A DNA stretch of 64,000 bases, from assembly GCF_000172075.1 (NCBI RefSeq), contig NZ_ABIC01000026.1, forward strand, positions 1-64,000. The letters run 5' to 3'. This DNA comes from Shewanella benthica KT99. Lineage in GTDB: Bacteria > Pseudomonadota > Gammaproteobacteria > Enterobacterales > Shewanellaceae. Below are positions 27,725-36,213 of the stretch, piece by piece (position 1 is the first letter of the stretch; each line of letters opens with the position of its first letter). The notes under the pieces were generated by a model. The model made no database searches. It was not told where the DNA came from and was given only the letters and a program-made list of their open reading frames with translations. Made by a program: the position numbers and the translations under genes.

Positions 27725-28570
27725 ATGCATTATATCTCGAAATTAATTGTGATCACTCTGTGTTTAGTGATTGCTCCTCTGGCTACAGCACAAACTGTGC
27801 GCTACCAACATACCGATATGCTGGGCACGCCAGTTATGGAAACCGATGAGTCCGGTAATGTCATCAGTCGTAGTGTGTATGAGCCTTTTGGTAAGCGCCT
27901 CGGCGGTGAGAAAGAAGGAATAGGTTTTACCGGGCACTTGCAAGATGAAGACCTTGGGTTAACGTATATGCAGGCACGATACTATGATCCACTTATCGGG
28001 CGGTTTTATTCGAATGATCCTTTGCCGTTTAGGGATGTGCATAGCTTTAACCGTTATTCTTATGCTGCGAACAATCCATATAAATATACAGATCCAAATG
28101 GAAAGGATTTTAAAGCCACATATCTATCTATAAAAATTCCATTTGCTGGCTCTGTAGATATTGGTACCGTTGGGTTTTCGCCAAACTCTGCCGGGGAAGG
28201 ATCTACAACCAGTGGTATGTTTGTTCGAATTAATACAAGTGCCTCTAATGCAGAGAGTGATGCGTCTAAAGGTGTATTAAAGCAAACGGGTATGAAGACT
28301 GGCGTTTTAATTGGGGCAACCATTGGCAAGGAAGCTGGTACCCATACCTCTGAGACTTTTCAAGGTACTGATGCATCCATTGATGTAGGGTTAGGCCCTG
28401 TCTCTATTTCATTAGGCGGCTTAGCATCAGGTGAAACATCAGTTGCGACAGAACTAGGGGTCGCATTTGGTGCTGATGCTACAGTGAGCCAGACTATTAG
28501 TTTAACAAATGAAGATATTGGCAACGCAGCCTCTAAAGTCGTTGATTTTATGAAGGAAATTATAGAGTGA
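27725..28570 (+). CDS. exported Rhs core terminus with variable C-terminal domain
   Basis: 281 aa. It has its own signal peptide (MHYISKLIVITLCLVIAPLA, then TAQ). The mature protein begins at VRYQHTDMLGTPVMETDESG and continues with GFTGHLQDEDLGLTYMQARY and YDPLIGRFYSNDPLPF, the end of the Rhs core. After NPYKYTDPNGKD comes a unique tail of about 155 residues rich in Gly, Ser, Thr and Ala, the place where Rhs toxins carry their polymorphic C-terminal domain. No toxin family is recognised in it. The gene starts 13 bases after the stop of the upstream YD protein. An overlapping upstream ATG at 27647 is possible but would lose the signal peptide. Confidence 0.75.
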   Translation: MHYISKLIVITLCLVIAPLATAQTVRYQHTDMLGTPVMETDESGNVISRSVYEPFGKRLGGEKEGIGFTGHLQDEDLGLTYMQARYYDPLIGRFYSNDPLPFRDVHSFNRYSYAANNPYKYTDPNGKDFKATYLSIKIPFAGSVDIGTVGFSPNSAGEGSTTSGMFVRINTSASNAESDASKGVLKQTGMKTGVLIGATIGKEAGTHTSETFQGTDASIDVGLGPVSISLGGLASGETSVATELGVAFGADATVSQTISLTNEDIGNAASKVVDFMKEIIE

Positions 28571-28848
28571 TGTTTATGAAGGATTCGTCTATGAAAAAAT
28601 CGGTAAAATTCAAAGTCGCATTGTTAATTCAGGTGCTAATCACAGTGTTTTACAAGCTAATTGCTTTGAAAGGAAGCACTCTGCATGACATACTTTTTTG
28701 GGCAGTGATGGGTCTTGGTATTTATATATTTTATATGGTGTTTGGTTATTTTTGTCACAGCTGTAAGAAAAATCAGATCATGAAAGGCTTTTTCTCATAC
28801 AGGCTTCCTAGCGATACTTGTTGGCACTGTGGAGAAAAAATTGATTAG
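28570..28848 (+). CDS. small membrane protein with C-terminal zinc ribbon, candidate immunity protein
   Basis: 92 aa from ATG 28570, which overlaps the TGA of the Rhs gene (TGATG); a GTG at 28567 is also in frame. Two membrane helices (about 15-33 and 41-60) are followed by a CHSC ... CWHC pair of a zinc ribbon. Position directly after an Rhs C-terminal domain, with translational coupling, is where immunity genes lie. The role is inferred from position only. Confidence 0.6.
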   Translation: MFMKDSSMKKSVKFKVALLIQVLITVFYKLIALKGSTLHDILFWAVMGLGIYIFYMVFGYFCHSCKKNQIMKGFFSYRLPSDTCWHCGEKID

Positions 28849-28996
28849 GCTAAATAATAATGGATAAGCTCTCTCTGAGAGCTAAGGGATAAATAGGTTG
28901 TAGTTAATTAGGTCAATAAATCAGGCCAGCCATTGTTAATGGTGCATTTTCTTTCTCCTACTAAGCTTTAGTTACTGGTCGATTTAGGAGGTTGTA

Positions 28997-29974
28997 ATGT
29001 CACGTCCCAGAAGAACTCAAGTTAGCATTGAAGATACGCCGTTCTACCACACAACCTCAAGGTGTGTGCGAAAAGCATGGTTAACGGGAGTCGATAAAGA
29101 TTCGGGTCGCTCTTATGAACATCGACGTGAGTGGGTTGAATCTAGGCTCATCGAACTCGCAGGGGTATTTTCTATAGATATAGCGGCTTATGCGGTGATG
29201 AGCAATCATCTACATGTGGTGTTGAGAATCGATATCGAGTCAGCAAACCGCTGGACAGATAGAGAGGCAGTGGAGCATTGGCATCAACTGTTTAAAGGAA
29301 CTGAAATAACTCAGAAATTTCTAAAGTGTGAGATAATTGAAAGCCATGAAATCAACGCCCTCAAACATTCAATAGCCTTATATCGAAGCCGATTAAGTGA
29401 CATAAGTTGGTTTATGCGCTGCCTCAATGAGCCAATCGCGAGGATGGCGAATAAAGAGGATAAGTGTACAGGGCATTTCTGGGAAGGTCGGTTCAAGTCA
29501 CAGGCCCTGCTCGATGAAGCCGCCGTGCTGGCCTGTATGGCCTATGTAGAGCTCAATCCAATACGTGCCAAGATGGCTAATACACCAGAAACTTCAGATC
29601 ACACCAGCCTTAAATTGCGAGTAAAAGCAGCTTTAAAAGGCAAACAACCAGAAAAACTGCTGCCTTTTATTGGAAATGAGTGCCTCAAACAGCCAAAAGG
29701 CATTCAATTTTCACTCAAAGACTATCTTGAATTAGTCGATGAAACCGGCAGGATTCTTCGTGATGATAAACGAGGGTTTATATCTGCAAGTGCTTCTAAG
29801 ATACTCACTCGGTTAAATATTTCCAGTGACAACTGGATACATATCACTTCTGAATTTGGCAAATTATTCCATGGTCCAGTGGGTACACTACAAGAACTCA
29901 CCAGCTATTGTGAACACTTGGGTAAGCGACGACGGCACTTTGCTCACTGCTGTGATTACTTACAAACGAGCTGA
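28997..29974 (+). CDS. REP-associated tyrosine transposase (RAYT), Y1/HUH family
   Basis: 325 aa. The HUH motif is SNHLHVVLRID (about residue 70), and the downstream helix has AYVELNPIRAKM. HFWEGRFKSQALLDE is a family hallmark of single-copy IS200/IS605-related transposases that act on REP palindromes. Clear ribosome site GGAGG before ATG. It has no IS200-type ends of its own, as expected for a domesticated RAYT. Proteins of this kind mobilise short palindromic elements in the same genome; the palindrome arrays described here are candidate substrates, which is inference. Confidence 0.85.
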   Translation: MSRPRRTQVSIEDTPFYHTTSRCVRKAWLTGVDKDSGRSYEHRREWVESRLIELAGVFSIDIAAYAVMSNHLHVVLRIDIESANRWTDREAVEHWHQLFKGTEITQKFLKCEIIESHEINALKHSIALYRSRLSDISWFMRCLNEPIARMANKEDKCTGHFWEGRFKSQALLDEAAVLACMAYVELNPIRAKMANTPETSDHTSLKLRVKAALKGKQPEKLLPFIGNECLKQPKGIQFSLKDYLELVDETGRILRDDKRGFISASASKILTRLNISSDNWIHITSEFGKLFHGPVGTLQELTSYCEHLGKRRRHFAHCCDYLQTS

Positions 29975-30091
29975 TAATTAAAGATCTTTACGTTTCATTC
30001 AGACCTCCATCTTGGGTTTGACTTTTGTGCTGCCTGAAATTCATAATTTTGAACAAAAAGTGACTATTTACCTCCTGGATAACAAAGCTAC

Positions 30092-31379
30092 GTAAGCGTC
30101 CGGCGAACTACGCCTTGCCCAGTTTTTACGCCCTATCACAAACGGTTTTACTGCGCGTTCGGCGCGATTATTGTCAATGTTGAGTCGACCATCTTCTAGG
30201 TAACGGCTGAGCTTTGGCCATTGATTGATAGTGTAATGGATGGCTCGACCCAAGGCACTTTGCTTCGACACTTGTTGCACCGATTTATCCAGCCATTGCT
30301 TCAATGTCGTCAGTTGGGCGCTTGAATGCGTACGCCTAAAATACAGCCGTTCTTTAACTTTGAATTTACGCCGCGCATGTGCCCAACAACCCACAAGTTT
30401 GTCATTGGCCCGTTGGTAAGCTGCATAGCCATCGACCTGTAAATAGCCATTAAACACGGTGTGCTCAGTGGCAAGAAAACCACTCACGCAAGTGCTCGCG
30501 CGGCTACCACCTTGATAGTCGTACAGAACGATGCTGTTTACACCTTTATATCTAGGCTCGAGACTCGGCCTATCCGCACCTGAGCAATAGACCCATCACC
30601 CGTTCATCGTTAATCACTTTGAGCGTGGTCTCATCGGCGTGCAGTACACCTTGCGTTAATAGGTGTTGGTGCAGTAAATCATATAAGGGTTTAAACAAGG
30701 CGGCTGATTTCATCATCCAGTCTGACATCGTTTGACGACTTAATTCGATACCATACTGTTTAAATAAAGTTTCTTGTCGATAAAGCGGTAAGGCGTACTG
30801 ATATTTACTGGTGATGAGCTGGCTCAATAGGCTTGGCGTGGCAAAACCTTTTGGAGCAGGCACGGGGGCTTGTTTGATGTTAGCTTGCGTCCCTTTAGTG
30901 TCGCAATGCTTGCAGCGGTATTTTAACCTAACATGCTCAATGACACTGATTTGTGCGGGAACAAACTTAAGTTTCTCGCTGCTATCTTGCTCCATCAAGG
31001 TCAACTGATGACCACAAGCACACTGTTTATCCGCTTCGCTAATATCATGGGTGATAATTTCACGAGGCAGGTCTTTAGGCAGAGGCTTACGCTTGGCACG
31101 TTTCTTAGGGGAAACAGACACATCATCTGCCGTTGATTCTTCTGGCTCATCAAGGGTGACTTCAGCTTCGTTAAATAACTCACCTTGATAATTATGGCTT
31201 TCACTGCTGGCCCCGAAGCGTTGCTGTTGCGCTAAGCGAAATGGCTCCAATAACCGCTGCACAGACTGTTTAAGCTCGGCGATTTCCGAATATTGTGACG
31301 CCACAAGTTGACTTGCCTCAAGCAATAATTGCTTAAGCAAATCAATATCATTGGGTAGGTTATCGGGTGCTAATTTCAT
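30092..31379 (-). pseudogene. tnpC: IS66 transposase tnpC, frameshifted and truncated
   Basis: The first part (31379-30570) has the N-terminal coiled coil, the zinc region (CACGHQL ... CKHC) and the first Asp (VLHADETTLKV). After NDERV the expected KSYM-WVY sequence is altered: a few codons are missing and the frame changes; WVYCSGAD and YKGVNSIVLYDYQGG continue in another frame. The second ORF (30487-30068) has the second Asp (QVDGYAAYQ) and the Glu (DNNRAERAVKPF). It then breaks off at IGRKNW and runs out through the IS end, so about 45 C-terminal residues are gone. Not expected to work. Confidence 0.88.
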
Positions 31380-31462
31380 GGGGTAATGATATCAAATGTC
31401 ATCCAGAATAAGGCTAATGCAGTGATCTAATCATCGAAAACCGCATACGTAATAGCGATCAA

Positions 31463-31810
31463 TCAACTGTAACTCAAGCCCTTAACTTGACGGTGTCCCA
31501 ATACATCAAACCCTGAGAGCAGCCAATGAAACTCTTGCTCAGATAAGCGCATACATTCATCTTCACTCTGAGTTGGCCACTTAAACTTTGCCTGTTCGAG
31601 GCGCTTATACCAAAGCGCAAAGCCGGTGTTACCCCAGTACAATATTTTTAATTTATCGCGGCTTTTATTGCAAAAAACAAACACACTGCCGTCGGTGGCC
31701 TCTAGCGACAGTTGTTGCTCAACGATGATGGCCAAGCCATTTATCGACTTACGAAAATCCACGGGCTCTCTATGCAGATAAATACTAGGAAGCTGCTGAA
31801 ACATCAACAT
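31463..31810 (-). CDS. tnpB: IS66 accessory protein TnpB
   Basis: 115 aa, full length for the IS66 Orf2 family. Typical segments are YLHREPVDFRKSINGLA, VFCNKSRDKLKILYW and GFALWYKRLE. It is required with TnpA for transposition of IS66 but its biochemical role is not settled. It overlaps tnpA by 7 bases, consistent with coupled translation. Confidence 0.92.
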   Translation of the reverse strand: MLMFQQLPSIYLHREPVDFRKSINGLAIIVEQQLSLEATDGSVFVFCNKSRDKLKILYWGNTGFALWYKRLEQAKFKWPTQSEDECMRLSEQEFHWLLSGFDVLGHRQVKGLSYS

Positions 31811-32127
31811 GCTTGCAGGCCTTTTATAATTTCAAGTAAGTAATTTGCTGGCAACGAGCTTGGGAAGGTCCATACCCCTGTTTGATGCTGTAAACGTATC
31901 ATCTGTTGCGCATCACAAAGTTGAGTTTGAGGCGTTACCGCTGTTGTCGGAGCCAGCGTTGCTTTAGCAAAAGGCATGACCGCTTTAATTTTATCTTTGT
32001 TGGCTTTACGGGCATAAAAGGTACTGATACTGAACTTATGCTGACGACAGAAAGCCGTGATAGTTAAGCCGCTGGCGGGTTGCTGCCTTATCAAAGCAGC
32101 CCAATCTTGATGAGAACGTTTAGCCAT
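31804..32127 (-). CDS. tnpA: IS66 accessory protein TnpA
   Basis: 107 aa. N-terminal helix-turn-helix region (SGLTITAFCRQHKFSISTFY) of the IS66 Orf1/transposase-8-like type, likely DNA binding. Starts just inside the right inverted repeat and overlaps tnpB. Intact. Confidence 0.88.
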   Translation of the reverse strand: MAKRSHQDWAALIRQQPASGLTITAFCRQHKFSISTFYARKANKDKIKAVMPFAKATLAPTTAVTPQTQLCDAQQMIRLQHQTGVWTFPSSLPANYLLEIIKGLQAC

Positions 32128-32297
32128 ATTAACTCCTGATAAATAGTCAGGAGTTAATATGGCGGATCAATGAAATCTGTTGAAGTTGTACTTGCCCGGA
32201 CGCTTACAAAGTTACCAGCAAAAAATTAAGGTTTTCGGTCTAGGTGGGGGCTGAGGATTGAACATGCATTGTCAGCGAGGTATGTTATTGATTAATA

Positions 32298-32582
32298 ATG
32301 GCTGGCTTTGATTGTCTTGATTGTCTTTATAACTGGCTCAGTAAGGTACGCCCCTGGTGGGGGCATAAAATCCATATGCACGTACGCCTAAGCTGCGCGG
32401 AGGGTGATAAGCTTTGTCAAAACCAAAATCTACCGGTCAGCGGCACGGGTTGTGAGGATCTTAGCTGGTGGAAACAGCAGATTTTACAGCCTAAAAAATC
32501 GGCTCAAACGTCTAAAGATAAGAAGAGAGAGCCTAAGCCTGTCAAGGTGAAACCAGAGCTGTGCCAACTCCTGCTTAAATAA
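32298..32582 (+). CDS. small hypothetical protein, Cys/Trp-rich
   Basis: 94 aa; the true start could be later, at MHVRLSCAEG. It contains CAEGDKLCQNQNLPVSGTGCEDLSWW and a Lys/Pro-rich tail (given in part: GTGCEDLSWWKQQI). No signal peptide or membrane segment. I do not recognise the family. The first residues overlap a stretch (tatgttattgatta) shared with 6005, so the 5' end may be altered by an old insertion. Ends convergent with the desulfurase fusion gene 31 bases away. Confidence 0.45.
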   Translation: MAGFDCLDCLYNWLSKVRPWWGHKIHMHVRLSCAEGDKLCQNQNLPVSGTGCEDLSWWKQQILQPKKSAQTSKDKKREPKPVKVKPELCQLLLK

Positions 32583-32612
32583 GTTCATATTCAATGAAAA
32601 GTAAGCAGGGTA

Positions 32613-34910
32613 TTAGCTACTTAAGGCGTAACCACCCTTGAGGTGAGCGATATTGCTAAATCCTAACCTTTGCATGGCTTGTGCGACAACCAGTGAACGG
32701 CTACCACTGCGACACACCAATACCCACTCGCTGGTTTTATCGGCTTGATGCTGTTGAATAAATTGTACTAAGCGTGTCATAGGCACATTGATACTTTTCG
32801 TTGTCTCCACCGTTTCCATGCCGAGGGAGTGCTGCAATGCATATTCGTGAGGCTCACGGATATCCACTAGCTTGATCTTGTTTGACTGAGCAAGCTCTAG
32901 CTTAAGGCTGGAGGCATCATATTCCTTGATGGCCAATTTCTGACAGTCGGAGGCGTAGGCACCGCACATGATTTCGGTGCCGACTTCATCGTTGAGGCTA
33001 GCGTCTAAGTTTGCTTTTCTACTGACAAACTGGCTCTCGGTTATTTGGCCCTTGAGCACATCATCGAGCAAAGAGTTACGCATCACTTCGGCTGTCAAGC
33101 TGGTGGTAAATTCGTTGTTATAGTCATGGCTGGTACAGAGTAAGGTGTTAGGGCCGATTAACTGTTCGAGTTGCTTCAAGCTGTGGAACATTTTATTTGA
33201 GCTACTTGATTCGAAGTTGGTTCTACCCAGACTGCCCATGAGTACCGTATCGCCACAGAAGGCGAAATGCGTCGAACTCTTTAGCTTAGTGATGTCAGAG
33301 GTTAGCAAGAGGCTGATGCTGTCATCGGTATGACCCGGTGAGGCGACCTTAACCAGCGAGAGTTCACCTAACTTGATCATATCGAGTGCTATGCCATCAA
33401 TTTGTATTTTAGCACTCGACTCAGGCCAACCTAAGTGGTCACACTTCTGTTGCTTAAGGTGCTTCTGTGCCAAGGCGACGCGGCCCGAGATATGATCCCC
33501 ATGGCCATGGGTATCGATAATGGCGATTGGCGTTAGTTGCTGGCACTCGAGCAGGGTGTTGATACGTTTCTCGAGCTCGGGTAGTGGATCGATAATCAGC
33601 GCCTGTTTCGTTTTCTGGTCTGCATAGATCCAAGTGCAACTCGCACCGCCTCTGAGTTGTACCAGGCCATCGAGTGGCGCTCTATCTTCATTTAATTGAG
33701 TGTTATCTAACATCAGACAGCTGTGGGTTAACGCGCTGGCGGCAAGTTGAATCCTGTCGCAGGCGGCGTCGACCTCGGTTTGAGTCATGGCTGGGCCAAA
33801 AGAGAGGCGAATCGCCGACTCACTCTGCCAGGTGGGTAAGCCCATGGCATCGAGTACGAAACTGCGGGTGACCTTAGCGCTACAAGCCGAGCCTGAGCTG
33901 ACGCGAATATTCGCTGCATCGAAGAGATCCATGAGCTCCTTGCTGCTAAAGCCTGGAACGGCGAAGTTAAGCGTCGTGGCTACACTGTTTTCGAAGCTGT
34001 GGTTAAATACGATCTCAGGGAAAGCCGCAGTAAGACTCGATACTAGTTGTTGTCGGTATTGTTCCAGTGTTTCAGCGGTCGCGAAACATGAGTTTTCATG
34101 GTCGAGCAGCATCTCGAAGATCACATTGAGGGCGGCAAAACCTGGCAGGTTTTCTGTGCCTGAACGTAAACCGCCCTCCTGGCCGCCACCTGCGATAAAG
34201 GGGGTGAAAGGGGCCGTGTCACGAATATAGAGGAAGCCAATGCCTTTTGGGGCGTAGAGTTTATGGCCGCTAAATGGGGCGTAGTCGATACTGGTTTCGC
34301 TCAGTTTTAGCGGACGTTTCCCCAGAGCCTGAACGCAATCAACCATCCAGAATATATCGGCATTGTGATCACGAATCGTCTGTTCGAGCCGCTTGAGATC
34401 TTGATATACACCCGTTTCGTTATTGACGGCCATGGTGCAGATCATCAGGGCATGAGGGACTTCTCGTGCGATGAATTCTAGATCTAAATTCCCCAAACTG
34501 TCGACGGGAATGGCTTTAATCTCGGCATTGAGGCCTAAGATATTATTCCAATGTTTCAGTGAGTTTGGTACGGCTTTGTGCTCAGTGGCACCATAGAGGA
34601 TAGCGTACTTTTTTCCCGGTTCGATATTTTCTCTGGCCTCGATAAGAGCAGACAATATTCCGGTTTGGATGCCTTCGGTAGCGCCACTGGTGAAGATGAG
34701 TTTCCCTTCGCCCGTACCCAGTAATACCTTAGCTTTCTGTCTGGTTTGCTCCATCAAGTTCTTGGCTTGAAGGCCTGTGATATGGCTGCTACTTGGATTA
34801 CCAAACAATTCTTCCATCGCTTTCAATGCAGCTTGTGCCGCTTGGGGAAGGACTGGGGTTGTGGCGTTGGCATCTAGGTAGATCTGGCTTAAATGGGCTA
34901 CTTGACTCAT
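32613..34910 (-). CDS. cysteine desulfurase / metallo-beta-lactamase / rhodanese fusion
   Basis: 765 aa from ATG 34910 (MSQVAHLSQIYLDANATT); an in-frame ATG at 34964 would add 18 residues. Domain 1 (about 5-400) is a NifS/IscS-like aminotransferase class V: PLP Lys in FSGHKLYAPKG (about 216) and catalytic Cys in SSGSACSAKV (about 341). Domain 2 (about 420-640) is a metallo-beta-lactamase fold with HGHGDH (about 467), SPGHTDDS and CGDTVLMGSLGR, close to persulfide dioxygenase/glyoxalase II types. Domain 3 (about 660-765) is a rhodanese with active Cys in VCRSGSRS (about 730). All three handle persulfide sulfur, so one chain could make, transfer and oxidise or sense it; this is inference. No sulfur operon partners adjoin it. 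Confidence 0.85.
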   Translation of the reverse strand: MSQVAHLSQIYLDANATTPVLPQAAQAALKAMEELFGNPSSSHITGLQAKNLMEQTRQKAKVLLGTGEGKLIFTSGATEGIQTGILSALIEARENIEPGKKYAILYGATEHKAVPNSLKHWNNILGLNAEIKAIPVDSLGNLDLEFIAREVPHALMICTMAVNNETGVYQDLKRLEQTIRDHNADIFWMVDCVQALGKRPLKLSETSIDYAPFSGHKLYAPKGIGFLYIRDTAPFTPFIAGGGQEGGLRSGTENLPGFAALNVIFEMLLDHENSCFATAETLEQYRQQLVSSLTAAFPEIVFNHSFENSVATTLNFAVPGFSSKELMDLFDAANIRVSSGSACSAKVTRSFVLDAMGLPTWQSESAIRLSFGPAMTQTEVDAACDRIQLAASALTHSCLMLDNTQLNEDRAPLDGLVQLRGGASCTWIYADQKTKQALIIDPLPELEKRINTLLECQQLTPIAIIDTHGHGDHISGRVALAQKHLKQQKCDHLGWPESSAKIQIDGIALDMIKLGELSLVKVASPGHTDDSISLLLTSDITKLKSSTHFAFCGDTVLMGSLGRTNFESSSSNKMFHSLKQLEQLIGPNTLLCTSHDYNNEFTTSLTAEVMRNSLLDDVLKGQITESQFVSRKANLDASLNDEVGTEIMCGAYASDCQKLAIKEYDASSLKLELAQSNKIKLVDIREPHEYALQHSLGMETVETTKSINVPMTRLVQFIQQHQADKTSEWVLVCRSGSRSLVVAQAMQRLGFSNIAHLKGGYALSS

Positions 34911-35143
34911 AAGGGCGCTCGTCTTGTTGTTTGGCTTTTCGTTATACAAGTGCACGTAAAACATGCTTAATAAAATAACACCTATATAACTATTTGATAT
35001 ATGTAATTCGATGCGGTTATATTAGCAGTTTGACTTAAATGATCAAGATCACATTTTTTAGTTTTTTAAAGTGCTGAAAGTATTGATTGATGAGCCTCTA
35101 TTGGAGCTCATTATCTCAGCAATGTCTGTGATCTCTTGCTGGT

Positions 35144-35572
35144 TTAATGCTGGTATTTGGCCTTGACCGTTTCGATCAAGGTATTCCATTGAGGATACTC
35201 TTGCAGACTTTGTTCTAGATCGCCCTAAGGTGCTAGAGTTTGCTGTTTGTACGCTAGGCTATCTTCTGCGCCTTGTTTGATTTGATAAAGATAATAAAAG
35301 GCAGAAGCGCGATAATTGGCGGCGCAGTGAACCAGTATATCTTTACCTTTGTTGGCATCCATAATGTCGAAAAAACGCTCGATGTCAGTTATCTTTGGTT
35401 GCGTCCAATTCACCGAGACATGTTCATACTGCATACCTAGACTCGTGACTAGGCTAGCTTCATTAGCATGACCATTTGGGTTGCCATCGGGAATGAGGTT
35501 GATCACGACTTCTACCCCCGCAGAGGCGAGCTTTTCAAACTCCGCCTTACTGGGCAGTCCTGCAGTGATCAC
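35144..35572 (-). pseudogene. protein tyrosine phosphatase-like gene, truncated and with in-frame TAG
   Basis: The open part (35572-35225) has GLPSKAEFEKLASAGVEVV and the phosphate-loop-like VHCAANYRAS of the small bacterial PTP-like family. It begins with GTG right after a stop, and the exported N-terminus seen in relatives is missing. At 35225-35227 a TAG interrupts the frame; the same frame then continues as GDLEQSLQEYPQWNTLIETV to a TAA at 35144. Relatives run through this position, so the amber codon is a later mutation. Confidence 0.7.
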
Positions 35573-35654
35573 AGTGTTAACTGAACTTTAAAAAATCTAT
35601 TTTTTTGAGCTGAGCCAAGCCTTGATTAAGTTATCAAGGCTAATGCTTCCTACC

Positions 35655-36116
35655 CTATATCTTTACTTTTATGATTACCTTACGTACTTGTTGCGGCGAT
35701 GTGCTAGTGCCCGGCATATGCATATCTTGGGGAAAGAAAATGGCAAACATGCCGGCCTTAAACGGGATGAACGCAGCATCACTTTTATTACTTTCATAAT
35801 CGAATTCGGCGTAATCATGCTTGGCAAAGTAGGGTTTTGAAGGTGTCTGGTCTGCTAAAGGAAGGTAGCCGAACTCTTCTTCACCACTCACCACATATTG
35901 TACGTCGATATACTGCTGGTGGACCTCAAAGGGCTCAACTTCACGGGGTTTAGTCTCGTAGTCATTGACGATAACGAAGAGGTTATTGCCATCGAGTTCA
36001 TAGTTACCGACATCCACTTTGGTGAAATCAGTCTCGGCTAGATGAGCTAAAGCAGCTGCTATTCGTGGGCTGATGTGTGAGTAAAGGTCTTGGTTATTTA
36101 AGGTATCGACGATCAT
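35655..36116 (-). CDS. YhcH/YjgK/YiaL family protein
   Basis: 153 aa from ATG 36116 (MIVDTLNNQDLY); the frame opens 16 codons earlier at 36164, but the family starts here. Cupin-like beta-barrel with conserved EVHQQYIDVQYVVSGEEEFGY and PQDMHMPG, which contain the metal-binding His and Glu residues. Family members are linked with sialic acid and other sugar degradation (YhcH) and may act as anomerases or lyases. It stands alone here, next to a MITE, so its pathway is unclear. Confidence 0.85.
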   Translation of the reverse strand: MIVDTLNNQDLYSHISPRIAAALAHLAETDFTKVDVGNYELDGNNLFVIVNDYETKPREVEPFEVHQQYIDVQYVVSGEEEFGYLPLADQTPSKPYFAKHDYAEFDYESNKSDAAFIPFKAGMFAIFFPQDMHMPGTSTSPQQVRKVIIKVKI

Positions 36117-36213
36117 TTTGGGCTCTGACTCGTTTGCTATTGATGGCACGAGTTTAGCGCTCATGCCATTTTATACCAAGCCTAGTAATAAATCGGAGCG
36201 CACAAGAGTCATT

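Larger units (their letters stand above)
30092..32207 (-). mobile_element. IS66 element, decayed
   Basis: 2116 bp. Ends GTAAGCGTCCGG at 30092 and its complement ending at 32207. The flanks aaagctac (30084-30091) and aaagttac (32208-32215) form an 8-bp target duplication with one change, so the insertion is in its original place. tnpA and tnpB are intact, but tnpC carries an internal frameshift with small deletion and has lost its last part, leaving only the terminal repeat. IS66 elements are usually near 2.5 kb. Confidence 0.88.
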
